This document shows, piece by piece, positions 1 through 7,659 of a stretch of 39,968 bases of DNA. Position numbers and translations under genes: made by a program. The notes beneath the pieces were generated by a model. That model did no database searches. It was not told the DNA's origin and saw nothing but the letters and a program-made list of their open reading frames with translations. The stretch comes from Roseateles chitinivorans (GTDB taxonomy: Bacteria > Pseudomonadota > Gammaproteobacteria > Burkholderiales > Burkholderiaceae_C), in contig NZ_PEOG01000055.1 of assembly GCF_002761755.1 (NCBI RefSeq), forward strand, positions 1 through 39,968, in the 5' to 3' direction. Position 1 is the first letter of the stretch. Every line of letters starts with the position of its first letter.

Positions 1-591
1 GCCGCCGACCGTGCGGTGCCGCCGCCGCAGACCGCGCCGACGCCGGAGCAGCAGGTCGCGCAGGCGATGCCGCCGACGCGCATGGCGACGCAGCCCGAAG
101 AGCGCGCCACGGTGGCCGAACCGGCGCGTCCGGCGCGCGTCGAGCCCAAGCCGGAGTCCAGATCCGACGCCAAGCCCGAGCACAAGCCGGAGCGCAAGCC
201 CGAGCCGAAACCCGAGGCCAAGCCGGAGCGCAAGCCCGAATCGAAGCCCGAAGCGAAGCCCGAGTTCAAGCCTGATGGCCGGTCGGCCGACGCCGCCCGC
301 GCACAGGCCCTGCTGGAAGGCCGGGCCGCGTCGGACCGCAAGCCCGATGCCGCCGCTGGCGGTGCCCGCTTCATCGTCCAGGTCGGTGCCTACGCCGACG
401 GCAAGGCCGCGCAGGATGTGCGCGCCAAGGTCGAGCGGCTGGGCTTGAAGACCTACACCCAGGCGGTCGAGACCGCCGACGGCAAGCGCATCCGCGTGCG
501 GGTCGGGCCGTTCAATTCGCGGGACGAGGCGGACAAGGTCGCAGCGAAGGTTCGCGGCGGTGGCCTCTCCTCGGCCGTGCTGACGCTCTGA
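1..591 (+). CDS. dedD: SPOR-domain cell-division protein, DedD type (5' end outside window)
   Basis: The reading frame is open from the first base, so the start and any N-terminal membrane anchor lie outside the window. The visible part is a Pro/Ala-rich region, then nine Lys-Pro-Glu/Asp units (172-276), then a C-terminal SPOR domain of about 75 residues beginning with GARFIVQVGAYAD. SPOR domains bind denuded peptidoglycan glycans at the division septum. The charged Lys-Pro repeat is the kind of stiff periplasmic linker seen in DedD/FtsN-like proteins. Position directly upstream of cvpA and purF matches the common Burkholderiales order folC-dedD-cvpA-purF, which is why I prefer dedD over ftsN. 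The missing N-terminus limits certainty about the exact paralogue. Confidence 0.85.
   Translation, partial: AADRAVPPPQTAPTPEQQVAQAMPPTRMATQPEERATVAEPARPARVEPKPESRSDAKPEHKPERKPEPKPEAKPERKPESKPEAKPEFKPDGRSADAARAQALLEGRAASDRKPDAAAGGARFIVQVGAYADGKAAQDVRAKVERLGLKTYTQAVETADGKRIRVRVGPFNSRDEADKVAAKVRGGGLSSAVLTL
172..276 (+). repeat. 12-bp periodic repeat encoding Lys-Pro-Glu-x units
   Basis: Nine consecutive KPE/KPD tripeptides, each followed by one variable residue (H, R, P, A, R, S, A, F), give a 12-nt period inside the linker of the SPOR protein. The DNA units differ at third positions (AAGCCCGAG, AAGCCGGAG, AAACCCGAG), so the repeat is conserved better as protein than as DNA. Confidence 0.9.
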
Positions 592-674
592 CGGGCCGGC
601 ACGGAGACCAGGACGATGCCCGGCCATGAACACCTCGCGCCACGATCGCCAGCCGCCCGCCGCGGAGTGCCGCG

Positions 675-1163
675 ATGAACTGGGTCGACATCGCGCTGCT
701 GAGCCTGTTCGCGATCTCGGTGCTGCTGGGGGCCTGGCGCGGCCTGGTGTTCGAGTTGATGACGATCGCCGGTTGGGGGGTGGCCTATCTGGCGTCGCCC
801 TTCGTCGCCCCGTTCATCGAGCGCTTCATCCCGCCGGAGAAGGTCGGCCCGGCGCTGATCCATGCGCTGGGACTCGTGCTGGGCTTCATCCTCGTCCTGC
901 TGGTGTGGGGCCTGGGCGCGAAGCTGGTCCGGGCGCTGATCCACGCGACCCCGCTGGGACTGATCGACCGGCTCGGCGGCGCGGCCTTCGGCGTGCTGCG
1001 GGCGGTGCTGCTGGCGCTGCTGGCCACCGTCATCGTCGGCATGACGCCGGCCGTGCGCTCGGAGCCCTGGACCGAATCGCAGATCGCGCCCTGGCTGCAG
1101 GTCGCGCTGACGCAGTTGCGGCCGCTGTTGCCGGCGGCGCTGCACGACTACATTCCGGCCTGA
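675..1163 (+). CDS. cvpA: CvpA family inner-membrane protein
   Basis: This 162-residue protein begins MNWVDIALL and has four hydrophobic segments (roughly residues 3-25, 28-48, 60-82 and 98-118), the size and layout of the CvpA/colicin V production family. E. coli CvpA is needed for colicin V export and lies directly upstream of purF, as here. Its biochemical role is unsettled; it has been tied to envelope and bile-stress tolerance. The ATG at 675 is preceded by a GGAG about 8 nt upstream. It lies 83 bp after the SPOR gene and 60 bp before purF, so a shared transcript is likely. Confidence 0.9.
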   Translation: MNWVDIALLSLFAISVLLGAWRGLVFELMTIAGWGVAYLASPFVAPFIERFIPPEKVGPALIHALGLVLGFILVLLVWGLGAKLVRALIHATPLGLIDRLGGAAFGVLRAVLLALLATVIVGMTPAVRSEPWTESQIAPWLQVALTQLRPLLPAALHDYIPA

Positions 1164-1223
1164 GCGTCACAAGCGCCCGGGTCTTCGCTTTCCTCCCGTT
1201 TCCAGAGCATTGAAGGACCTCCC

Positions 1224-2735
1224 ATGTGCGGCATCGTCGGTGTGATTTCCAAGGCGCCGGTCAACCAGCTGATCTATGACGCGCTGCTGCTGCTGCAGCA
1301 CCGCGGTCAGGACGCGGCCGGCATCGTCACGATGCAGGGCCACAAGTGCTTCATGCACAAGGCGCGCGGCATGGTGCGCGACGTCTTCCGCACCCGCAAC
1401 ATGCGCGCGCTGCCCGGCAACGTCGGCCTGGGCCAGGTCCGCTATCCGACGGCCGGCAATGCCTACTCCGAGGAAGAAGCCCAGCCCTTCTACGTCAACG
1501 CGCCTTACGGCATCGTGCTGGTCCACAACGGCAACCTGACCAACGCGCATGCGCTGAAGGACGAGCTGTTCGAGGTCGATCGCCGCCACATCAACACCGA
1601 GAGCGACACCGAGGTGCTGATCAACGTGCTGGCCCATGAGCTGGAGATGGCCGGCCGCGACCTGCCGCTGACGCCGGCGCAGATCTTCAAGGCCGTGGGC
1701 ACGGTGCACAAGCGCATCAAGGGCTCGTACGGCGTGATCGCGCTGATCGCCGGCCATGGCCTGCTGGCCTTCCGTGATCCCTACGGCATCCGCCCGCTGT
1801 GCTTCGGACAGTCGGCCGACGGCGAGGTGATGGTGGCCAGCGAGAGCGTCGCGCTGGAGGGCACCGGCCACACGCTGACGCGTGACCTCGCGCCGGGCGA
1901 GGCGCTGTTCATCGACACCAGCGGCAAAATCCACACGCAGCAGTGCGCCGAGAACCCGACGCTGAATCCCTGCATGTTCGAGTTCGTCTACCTGGCGCGC
2001 CCGGACTCGGTGATGGACGGCATCTCGGTCTACCAGGCCCGGCTGAACATGGGCGAGACGCTGGCGCAGCGTCTGATCTCGACGATGCCGCCCAGCGAGA
2101 TCGATGTCGTCATCCCGATTCCCGAGTCGAGCCGCCCGTCGGCGATGCAGTTGGCGCACCGCATCGGCAAGCCGTACCGCGAGGGCTTCGTCAAGAACCG
2201 CTATGTCGGCCGGACCTTCATCATGCCGGGCCAGTCGACGCGCAAGAAATCGGTGCGCCAGAAGCTGAACGCGATCGGCCTCGAGTTCAAGGGCCGCAAT
2301 GTGCTGCTGGTCGATGACTCCATCGTGCGCGGCACGACGTCCAAGGAGATCGTCCAGATGGCCCGCGAGGCCGGCGCCAAGAAGGTCTACCTGGCCTCGG
2401 CCGCGCCGCCGGTGCGCTTCCCCAACGTCTACGGCATCGACATGCCGACGAAGGAGGAATTGATCGCCCATGGTCGCTCGATCGAGGAGATCCGCCAGTT
2501 CATCGGCGCCGACGCGCTGATCTACCAGGACGTCGACGCGATGAAGCGGGTGGTCGCCCAGTTGCGTCCGGGGCTGAACGGTTTCGAGGCCTCCTGCTTC
2601 GACGGCCAGTACATCACCGGCGACGTGTCGGCCGAGGACTTCGCGACGCTGCAGGCGCAGCGCAAGTCGCAGCCCGAGGAGGAGGACCTGCCGGCGCGCA
2701 GCCGCCTCGCGCTGCAGAGCGGCGGAGACCAGTGA
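1224..2735 (+). CDS. purF: Amidophosphoribosyltransferase
   Basis: Catalyses the first committed step of purine synthesis, converting PRPP and glutamine to 5-phosphoribosylamine in the cytoplasm. The 503-residue protein starts MCGIVGV, so Met removal exposes the N-terminal nucleophile Cys2 of a class II glutamine amidotransferase. The glutaminase domain fills about the first 230 residues. The C-terminal phosphoribosyltransferase half has the PRPP loop VLLVDDSIVRGTTS (about residues 363-376). Length is normal for the family. A Shine-Dalgarno AAGGA lies 8 nt before the ATG. The stop codon overlaps the metZ start (TGATG), so the two genes are translationally coupled. Confidence 0.98.
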   Translation: MCGIVGVISKAPVNQLIYDALLLLQHRGQDAAGIVTMQGHKCFMHKARGMVRDVFRTRNMRALPGNVGLGQVRYPTAGNAYSEEEAQPFYVNAPYGIVLVHNGNLTNAHALKDELFEVDRRHINTESDTEVLINVLAHELEMAGRDLPLTPAQIFKAVGTVHKRIKGSYGVIALIAGHGLLAFRDPYGIRPLCFGQSADGEVMVASESVALEGTGHTLTRDLAPGEALFIDTSGKIHTQQCAENPTLNPCMFEFVYLARPDSVMDGISVYQARLNMGETLAQRLISTMPPSEIDVVIPIPESSRPSAMQLAHRIGKPYREGFVKNRYVGRTFIMPGQSTRKKSVRQKLNAIGLEFKGRNVLLVDDSIVRGTTSKEIVQMAREAGAKKVYLASAAPPVRFPNVYGIDMPTKEELIAHGRSIEEIRQFIGADALIYQDVDAMKRVVAQLRPGLNGFEASCFDGQYITGDVSAEDFATLQAQRKSQPEEEDLPARSRLALQSGGDQ

Positions 2736-3979
2736 TGGCCAAGGACAAGCAAGGCGGCATTCCGCGCGTGGACCTGCCGGCCGACGCCCGCCTGGACACC
2801 CTGGCGGTCCGCGAGGGCCTGCCGCCGTCGCCGTGGGGCGAGAACTCCGAGGCGCTGTACCTGACCAGTTCCTTCGTTCATCCGGACGCGGCCACCGCCG
2901 CGCGCCGCTTCGCCAACGAGGAGGAGGCCTTCGTCTACAGCCGCTTCTCCAATCCGACGGTGATGATGATGGAGCGCCGGCTCGCGGCGCTCGAGGGCAC
3001 CGAGGCCTGCATCGCGACCTCGTCCGGCATGTCGGCGATCATGCTGCTCGTCATGGGCCTGCTCAAGGCCGGCGATCACGTCGTCTGCTCGCGCTCGGTG
3101 TTCGGCTCGACGATCAAGCTGCTGCAGGGCGAGTTCGGCAAGTTCGGCGTCCAGACGACCTTCGTGTCGCAGACCGACCTGGCGGAGTGGAAGAACGCGC
3201 TGCAGCCCAACACCAAGCTGCTGTTCGCCGAGACCCCGACCAACCCGCTGACCGAGGTCTGCGACGTCGCCGCGCTGGCGGAGATCGCGCATGGCCACGG
3301 CGCACTGCTCGCGGTCGACAACTGCTTCGCATCGCCCGCGCTGCAGCAGCCGGCGAAGATGGGCGCGGACTTCATCATCCACTCCGGCACCAAGTACCTC
3401 GACGGCCAGGGCCGCGTGATCGCCGGCGCGATCTGCGGCCCGGCGAAGTTCATCGACGAGGTGTTCACGCCGGTGATGCGCTCGGTCGGCATGTCGCTGT
3501 CTCCGTTCAATGCGTGGGTCGTGCTCAAGGGCATGGAGACGCTGTCGGTGCGCATGAAGGCGCAGACCGCCAGCGCCGCGCGGCTGGCCGAATGGCTGGA
3601 GGCCCATCCCGGCGTCGAGCGCGTCTATTACCCGGGCCTGAAGTCGCACCCGCAGCACGAGCTCGCGATGCGCCAGCAAGGCGGGCAGGGCGGGGCGGTG
3701 GTGTCCTTCATCGTCAAGGGGGGCGCCCGCGCGGCCGAGGACGGCGGTCGATCCGCCGCCTTCCACGTGATCGACCAGACGCGCATCTGCTCGATCACCG
3801 CCAACCTGGGCGATACCAAGACCACCATCACCCATCCGGCCAGCACCTCGCACGGCCGGCTCACCGAGCCGCAGCGCCAGGCGGCCGGCATCACGCAGGG
3901 ACTGATCCGCGTCGCGGTCGGCCTCGAAGACATCGAAGACATCAAGGCCGACCTGGCCCGTGGTTTGAACTCGCTATGA
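2735..3979 (+). CDS. metZ: O-succinylhomoserine sulfhydrylase
   Basis: A 414-residue PLP enzyme of the Cys/Met metabolism family that makes homocysteine from O-succinylhomoserine and sulfide, the direct sulfhydrylation route to methionine. The PLP lysine is in SGTKYLDGQG (about K220). The substrate-loop motif YSRFSNPT is near residue 70. The phosphate-binding segment ATSSGMSA is near residue 92. The purF-metZ order is a well-known betaproteobacterial and Pseudomonas arrangement and supports MetZ over cystathionine gamma-synthase. I chose the ATG at 2735, whose A is the last base of the purF stop; a GTG one codon earlier is possible. The 3' end overlaps gltX by 4 bp (ATGA). Confidence 0.93.
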   Translation: MAKDKQGGIPRVDLPADARLDTLAVREGLPPSPWGENSEALYLTSSFVHPDAATAARRFANEEEAFVYSRFSNPTVMMMERRLAALEGTEACIATSSGMSAIMLLVMGLLKAGDHVVCSRSVFGSTIKLLQGEFGKFGVQTTFVSQTDLAEWKNALQPNTKLLFAETPTNPLTEVCDVAALAEIAHGHGALLAVDNCFASPALQQPAKMGADFIIHSGTKYLDGQGRVIAGAICGPAKFIDEVFTPVMRSVGMSLSPFNAWVVLKGMETLSVRMKAQTASAARLAEWLEAHPGVERVYYPGLKSHPQHELAMRQQGGQGGAVVSFIVKGGARAAEDGGRSAAFHVIDQTRICSITANLGDTKTTITHPASTSHGRLTEPQRQAAGITQGLIRVAVGLEDIEDIKADLARGLNSL

Positions 3980-5367
3980 CCTCTCCCATCCGCACCCGCA
4001 TCGCGCCCTCGCCGACGGGCTTCCTGCATCTGGGCACGGCCCGCACGGCGCTGTTCTCCTGGGCCTACGCGCGTCACCATGGTGGCCAATTCGTGCTGCG
4101 CATCGAGGACACCGACGTCGCCCGCTCGACGCAGGACTCGGTCGAGCAGATCCTGGCCTCGATGAAGTGGCTGGGGCTCGAGTACGACGAGGGCCCGATC
4201 TACCAGATGCAGCGCCTGGAGCGCTATCACGCCGTCGTCGAGCAGATGATCGCGGCCGGCACCGCCTACCGCTGCTATTGCACGCCGGAAGAGCTGGATG
4301 CGATGAAGGCCGGTCAGGAAGCGCGTGGCGAGAAGCGTCGCTACGACGGCACCTGGCGTCCGGAGCCGGGCAAGACGCTGCCGGCGATTCCCGAGGGCGT
4401 GACGCCGGTGGTCCGCTTCAAGAATCCCATCGACGGCGACGTGACCTGGGACGACGTGGTCAAGGGCCCGATCACCATCAACAACCGCGAGATCGATGAC
4501 CTCATCATCCTGCGGCCCGACGGTGTGCCGACCTACAACTTCGCCGTCGTGATCGACGACTGGGACATGGCCATCACCCATGTCTTCCGTGGCGACGAGC
4601 ACATCAACAACACGCCCTGGCAGATCAACATCTTCAAGGCCCTGGGCGCGAAGCTGCCCGCCTTCGGCCACATCCCGGTGATCCTAGGCGATGACGGTCA
4701 GAAGCTGTCCAAGCGCCGCGGCGCGGTCAGCGTGACCGCCTACGAGGACAACGGCTACCTGCCCGAGGCGATGCTGAACTACCTGGCGCGCCTGGGCTGG
4801 AGCCACGGGGACGACGAGCTGTTCTCGATCGAGCAGATGGTGTCGTGGTTCGACGGCAGCCACATCTCCAAGAGTCCGGCCCAGTGGGATCCGGCCAAGC
4901 TGGAGTGGGTCAACGCCCATTACATCAAGCAGGCGGACGATGCACGGCTCGCGACGCTGGTGACGGCGCAACTGGCCAAGCGCGGCCTGAGCGCGCCGCA
5001 GCGCCTGGAGGCGATGTGCGGTCTGTTCAAGGACCGCTGCAGCACGACGGTGGCGCTGGCGGACTGGCTGGCGATGTACGTGTCGCCGGTGACGCCCAGC
5101 GACGCCGACCGCGCCCAGCACCTGACCGACGCGGTCAAGCCGGCGGTGCTCACGTTCGCCGACAAGCTCGAGGGCCTGGCGACCTGGGACAAGGCCTCGA
5201 TCAGCGCCGCCATCAAGGAAACGATCGCGGCGCACGGCCTGAAGATGCCGCAACTGGCCATCCCGGTGCGCGTGCTGGCCTGCGGTCGCGCGCAAACGCC
5301 GTCGGTCGACGCGGTCCTGGAACTCTTCGACAAAGAAATTTTGTTGAACCGCTTGCGTTCCGTTTAA
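3976..5367 (+). CDS. gltX: Glutamyl-tRNA synthetase
   Basis: A 463-residue class I aminoacyl-tRNA synthetase that charges tRNA(Glu). The HIGH signature appears as FLHLGTART near residue 16 after the leader RIAPSPTG. The KMSKS loop appears as KLSKRRG near residue 242. Length is normal for bacterial GluRS. The ATG at 3976 overlaps the metZ stop (ATGA), implying coupled translation. The gene is followed by a tRNA cluster with two tRNA(Glu) copies, and the -35 element of that cluster lies inside the last codons here. The longer reading frame extending upstream through metZ is a run-through of the same frame, not a fusion. Confidence 0.98.
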   Translation: MTSPIRTRIAPSPTGFLHLGTARTALFSWAYARHHGGQFVLRIEDTDVARSTQDSVEQILASMKWLGLEYDEGPIYQMQRLERYHAVVEQMIAAGTAYRCYCTPEELDAMKAGQEARGEKRRYDGTWRPEPGKTLPAIPEGVTPVVRFKNPIDGDVTWDDVVKGPITINNREIDDLIILRPDGVPTYNFAVVIDDWDMAITHVFRGDEHINNTPWQINIFKALGAKLPAFGHIPVILGDDGQKLSKRRGAVSVTAYEDNGYLPEAMLNYLARLGWSHGDDELFSIEQMVSWFDGSHISKSPAQWDPAKLEWVNAHYIKQADDARLATLVTAQLAKRGLSAPQRLEAMCGLFKDRCSTTVALADWLAMYVSPVTPSDADRAQHLTDAVKPAVLTFADKLEGLATWDKASISAAIKETIAAHGLKMPQLAIPVRVLACGRAQTPSVDAVLELFDKEILLNRLRSV

Positions 5368-5382
5368 AACTCGTTCTATACT
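5353..5382 (+). promoter_or_regulatory. Candidate sigma70 promoter of the tRNA cluster
   Basis: TTGCGT (5353-5358) and TATACT (5377-5382) are separated by 18 bp. The -35 hexamer lies inside the last codons of gltX and the -10 lies 10 bp after its stop. The -10 is close to consensus and the following sequence is unusually AT-rich for this genome. The leader up to tRNA-Ala would be about 120 nt. This is read from the sequence by eye, with no transcript evidence. Confidence 0.6.
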
Positions 5383-5512
5383 CTCGTTCTCGCTTGAACA
5401 GCGCGACGTTCGAAACGAACTTCGATGCGACGGACAGCGGATCAAAACGGGGAGCGCGAGCTCCCCGATGAGATTCAAGAAAGTCGAAACGAAGCAGATT
5501 CGAATCCCCAAA

Positions 5513-5588
<76 letters not shown>

Positions 5589-5631
5589 AACCTCGGTTTG
5601 CGTGGCGCGCGGTTCAAGGAATGAAGGTTTA

Positions 5632-5707
5632 GTCCCCTTCGTCTAGAGGCCTAGGACACCACCCTTTCACGGTGATTACAGGGGTTCGAATCCCCTAGGG
5701 GACGCCA
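5632..5707 (+). tRNA. tRNA-Glu(UUC), copy 1
   Basis: A 76-nt cloverleaf with acceptor arms GTCCCCT/AGGGGAC, anticodon TTC in the loop CTTTCAC, T-arm GGTTCGAATCC, discriminator G and encoded CCA. It lies 43 bp after tRNA-Ala and is identical to the copy at 6148. Its synthetase gene gltX is immediately upstream of the cluster. Confidence 0.98.
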
Positions 5708-5770
5708 AGTTTTCGAGCTTGGTTACTGACCGAGATTCAGTGTGAAAATCGAAGATTCTTCGGAATTCGA

Positions 5771-5798
5771 TTTGATCGTTGTAAAAATCAGGTATAGT
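5771..5798 (+). promoter_or_regulatory. Possible internal promoter in the tRNA cluster
   Basis: In the 181-bp spacer between tRNA-Glu and tRNA-Asp of the first triplet, TTTGAT (5771-5776) and TATAGT (5793-5798) are 16 bp apart in an AT-rich stretch. An inverted repeat AAATCGAA (5746-5753) / TTCGATTT (5766-5773) overlaps the -35. The corresponding spacer of the second triplet is shorter and shows no equally good pair. Confidence 0.4.
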
Positions 5799-5888
5799 AA
5801 CGAAATCGACGCGGAGAAGCGATCAAGTCATTGATTGAATCGAAGCGAGACCAGTTTGATGCGACGAATCGAGAGATTCCAAGTATCT

Positions 5889-5965
5889 GGAGTGGTAGTT
5901 CAGTTGGTTAGAATACCGGCCTGTCACGCCGGGGGTCGCGGGTTCGAGCCCCGTCCACTCCGCCA
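5889..5965 (+). tRNA. tRNA-Asp(GUC), copy 1
   Basis: A 77-nt cloverleaf with acceptor arms GGAGTGG/CCACTCC, anticodon GTC in the loop CTGTCAC, T-arm GGTTCGAGCC, discriminator G and encoded CCA. Identical to the copy at 6326; the bases GTATCT directly before the 5' end are also shared by both copies. Confidence 0.98.
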
Positions 5966-6012
5966 ACACTGTTGAGACTCGGGCAGCGTACCGATTCGAT
6001 GCGTCAGCATTC

Positions 6013-6088
<76 letters not shown>

Positions 6089-6147
6089 GGTTCCTTGGGA
6101 GCCTGGGTTGCCGGTACGCATTGACCGAGTCGCAGCAAGAAGGTTCA

Positions 6148-6223
6148 GTCCCCTTCGTCTAGAGGCCTAGGACACCACCCTTTCACGGTGATTACAGGGG
6201 TTCGAATCCCCTAGGGGACGCCA
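6148..6223 (+). tRNA. tRNA-Glu(UUC), copy 2
   Basis: Identical to the gene at 5632-5707. The bases GAAGGTT(C/T)A just before the 5' end are shared with copy 1, while most of the preceding spacer is not. Confidence 0.98.
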
Positions 6224-6325
6224 AGTTTGACAAGGCTTGGCTGCATCGCGGTTTCATAAGAATCCGTTTGCTTGCAGCGAAACTTGTTCGCGAACGGTAT
6301 CGACGCGCTCAACAGCGTCGTATCT

Positions 6326-6402
6326 GGAGTGGTAGTTCAGTTGGTTAGAATACCGGCCTGTCACGCCGGGGGTCGCGGGTTCGAGCCCCGTCCACTCCGC
6401 CA
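6326..6402 (+). tRNA. tRNA-Asp(GUC), copy 2
   Basis: Identical to the gene at 5889-5965. It is the last gene of the cluster; a Rho-independent terminator begins 7 nt after its CCA end. Confidence 0.98.
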
Positions 6403-6409
6403 ACATTTG

Positions 6410-6446
6410 AAACCCCGCCTGCGAAAGCCGGCGGGGTTTTTCTTTT
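6410..6446 (+). terminator. Rho-independent terminator of the tRNA cluster
   Basis: The arms AAACCCCGCC (6410-6419) and GGCGGGGTTT (6430-6439) form a 10-bp stem. A short GC...GC step and a GAAA tetraloop cap it, and it is followed by TTCTTTT. The remaining bases to 6529 show no gene or clear signal. Confidence 0.92.
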
Positions 6447-6529
6447 GCGCGTCTATCGAATACCGTGGACGAGCGCAATGCGGCAAATCCATTACCTGGC
6501 GCTTGGACCGGGTGAAAGTGCCGTCCCGA

Positions 6530-6850
6530 TCAGATATCGGGATACTCCCGCTTTCGCTGCGCCGTATAACTCCACCAATCTCGCGGCGGCGCACCGTTCA
6601 TGAAATCCACTGCAGCCATATAGGTGTCGAGGACGCAAGGATCGTGGCGCCGACCAGTGATTTGGCAGATGCGCTGATACAGCGCGAAAGCATCGGCGCC
6701 AATGAGGTCCGTAGGATGGCGAATCCCCATCGCTTCGAAATCCCGGACCATCGCCGGTCCGATGTTGGGGATTTGCCGCAGCTCCGTGCATTCCAGCGCC
6801 GACGCCGCCTTCGTGTGCGTTTTGCGCGCGCTTGAGCGGACTTCGGACAC
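6530..6850 (-). CDS. Small helix-hairpin-helix protein, Cdd1/'pathogenicity locus' family
   Basis: A 106-residue protein with a helix-hairpin-helix segment LRQIPNIGPAMVRDFEAMGI at about residues 24-43, followed by a region with RRHDPCVLDTYMAAVDFMNG. This layout fits the Cdd1 family (Pfam 'Pathogenicity locus'), whose members are often annotated as putative mitomycin-resistance proteins; the biochemical function is not established. HhH motifs bind DNA backbone non-specifically. The likely start is the GTG at 6850, because no ATG precedes the conserved region. It lies 17 bp downstream of lexA on the same strand, so it is probably co-transcribed with lexA and SOS-induced. The family name is from memory of the motif, not from a search. 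Confidence 0.75.
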   Translation of the reverse strand: MSEVRSSARKTHTKAASALECTELRQIPNIGPAMVRDFEAMGIRHPTDLIGADAFALYQRICQITGRRHDPCVLDTYMAAVDFMNGAPPRDWWSYTAQRKREYPDI

Positions 6851-6867
6851 GGCGACGACCGTCTGTC

Positions 6868-7551
6868 TCAGTGGAAGCCGCCGGCGCGGATCAGGCCCAC
6901 CGCCAAGCCTTCGATCGCGAACTGTTCATCCGGTGCAACCTCGATCGGCTCGAAATCAGGGTTCTCCGGCAGGAGGCGGATGCCGTCCGGATGACGTTGG
7001 AAGCGCTTCACCGTGACCTCGTCACCGAGACGCGCCACGACGACCTGACCATTGCGCGCTTCGCTGATCTTCTTCACGGCCAGCAGGTCGCCGTCCATGA
7101 TGCCGATGTCCTTCATGCTCATGCCTTTCACGCGCAGCAGGAAGTCCGGCGCCTTCGAGAACATCGAGGGGTCGACGCTATAGTGCTGCTCCACATGTTC
7201 CTCGGCGAGGATGGGCGCGCCGGCCGCGACCCGGCCGACCAGCGGCAGCGTCAGTTGCGCCAGGCTGGCCAGCGGCAGGGCGAACTGGCTGTGCTCCCGG
7301 GCGCGGTTGACCTGGCGCAGCGCGGTCGACGGCAGGCGGATGCCGCGCGCGGTGCCCCCCACCAGTTCGATGACGCCCTTGCGGGCGAGCGCTTGCAGGT
7401 GTTCCTCGGCGGCGTTCGCGGACTTGAAGCCGAGTTGCTGCGCGATCTCGGCGCGCGTGGGGGGCGAGCCGGTGCTCTCGATGCTGTCGCGGACCAGATC
7501 GAAGATCTGTTGTTGGCGGGCGGTGAGTTTGGGTGGTGTATCCACGAGCAC
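6868..7551 (-). CDS. lexA: LexA SOS repressor / self-cleaving protease
   Basis: A 227-residue SOS repressor with a winged-helix N-terminal domain (KLTARQQQIFDLV ... PPTRAEIAQQLGF). The cleavage bond is Ala110-Gly111 in VGRVAAGAPILAEEH. The catalytic Ser is in VKGMSMKDIG (S145) and the catalytic Lys in VTVKRF (K182). Activated RecA triggers autocleavage and derepresses repair genes. The start is taken as GTG at 7551; a second GTG two codons later is possible. A LexA box at 7633-7648 lies about 80 bp upstream and should mediate autoregulation. The downstream HhH gene probably shares its transcript. Confidence 0.97.
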   Translation of the reverse strand: MLVDTPPKLTARQQQIFDLVRDSIESTGSPPTRAEIAQQLGFKSANAAEEHLQALARKGVIELVGGTARGIRLPSTALRQVNRAREHSQFALPLASLAQLTLPLVGRVAAGAPILAEEHVEQHYSVDPSMFSKAPDFLLRVKGMSMKDIGIMDGDLLAVKKISEARNGQVVVARLGDEVTVKRFQRHPDGIRLLPENPDFEPIEVAPDEQFAIEGLAVGLIRAGGFH

Positions 7552-7588
7552 AGGCCTTTATTCCATGGAGGACTGGTTGGCATGCGAA

Positions 7589-7613
7589 GCGGCTTCGAGG
7601 GTTCGAAAGCCGC
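7589..7613. promoter_or_regulatory. Hairpin in the predicted lexA leader
   Basis: GCGGCTT (7589-7595) pairs with AAGCCGC (7607-7613), and the inner CGA/TCG bases can extend the stem. It falls between the LexA box and the lexA start, so it would be in the 5' untranslated region of lexA mRNA. No U-run follows in either direction, so it is not a standard terminator. Its role is unknown. Confidence 0.4.
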
Positions 7614-7632
7614 CTGAGAATCCATCCAGCAT

Positions 7633-7648
7633 CTGGATTTTTATACAG
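7633..7648. promoter_or_regulatory. LexA box (SOS operator) between lexA and asparaginase
   Basis: CTGGATTTTTATACAG matches the CTG-N10-CAG SOS box with an AT-rich core; consensus is CTGT-N8-ACAG with one difference in the left half. Read leftward it contains TATAAA, a candidate -10 for lexA. Its right half overlaps the AGGAG ribosome-binding site (7647-7651) of the rightward asparaginase gene. Confidence 0.85.
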
Positions 7649-7659
7649 GAGACGACAAA

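Noticed and set aside
626..674. An ATG at 626 as an extra small gene before cvpA
   Set aside because: The frame continues as Arg/Ala-rich shadow of cvpA; the short leader itself shows no independent coding sign.
2833..3975. Apparent in-frame N-terminal fusion to gltX
   Set aside because: The frame happens to stay open through metZ, but GluRS starts canonically at MTSPIRTRIAPSPTG with an ATGA overlap, and the upstream residues are Arg-rich shadow sequence.
6272..6835. Open frame running through tRNA-Asp copy 2, the terminator and the HhH gene
   Set aside because: It crosses a perfect tRNA and a strong terminator, so it cannot be a real protein gene.
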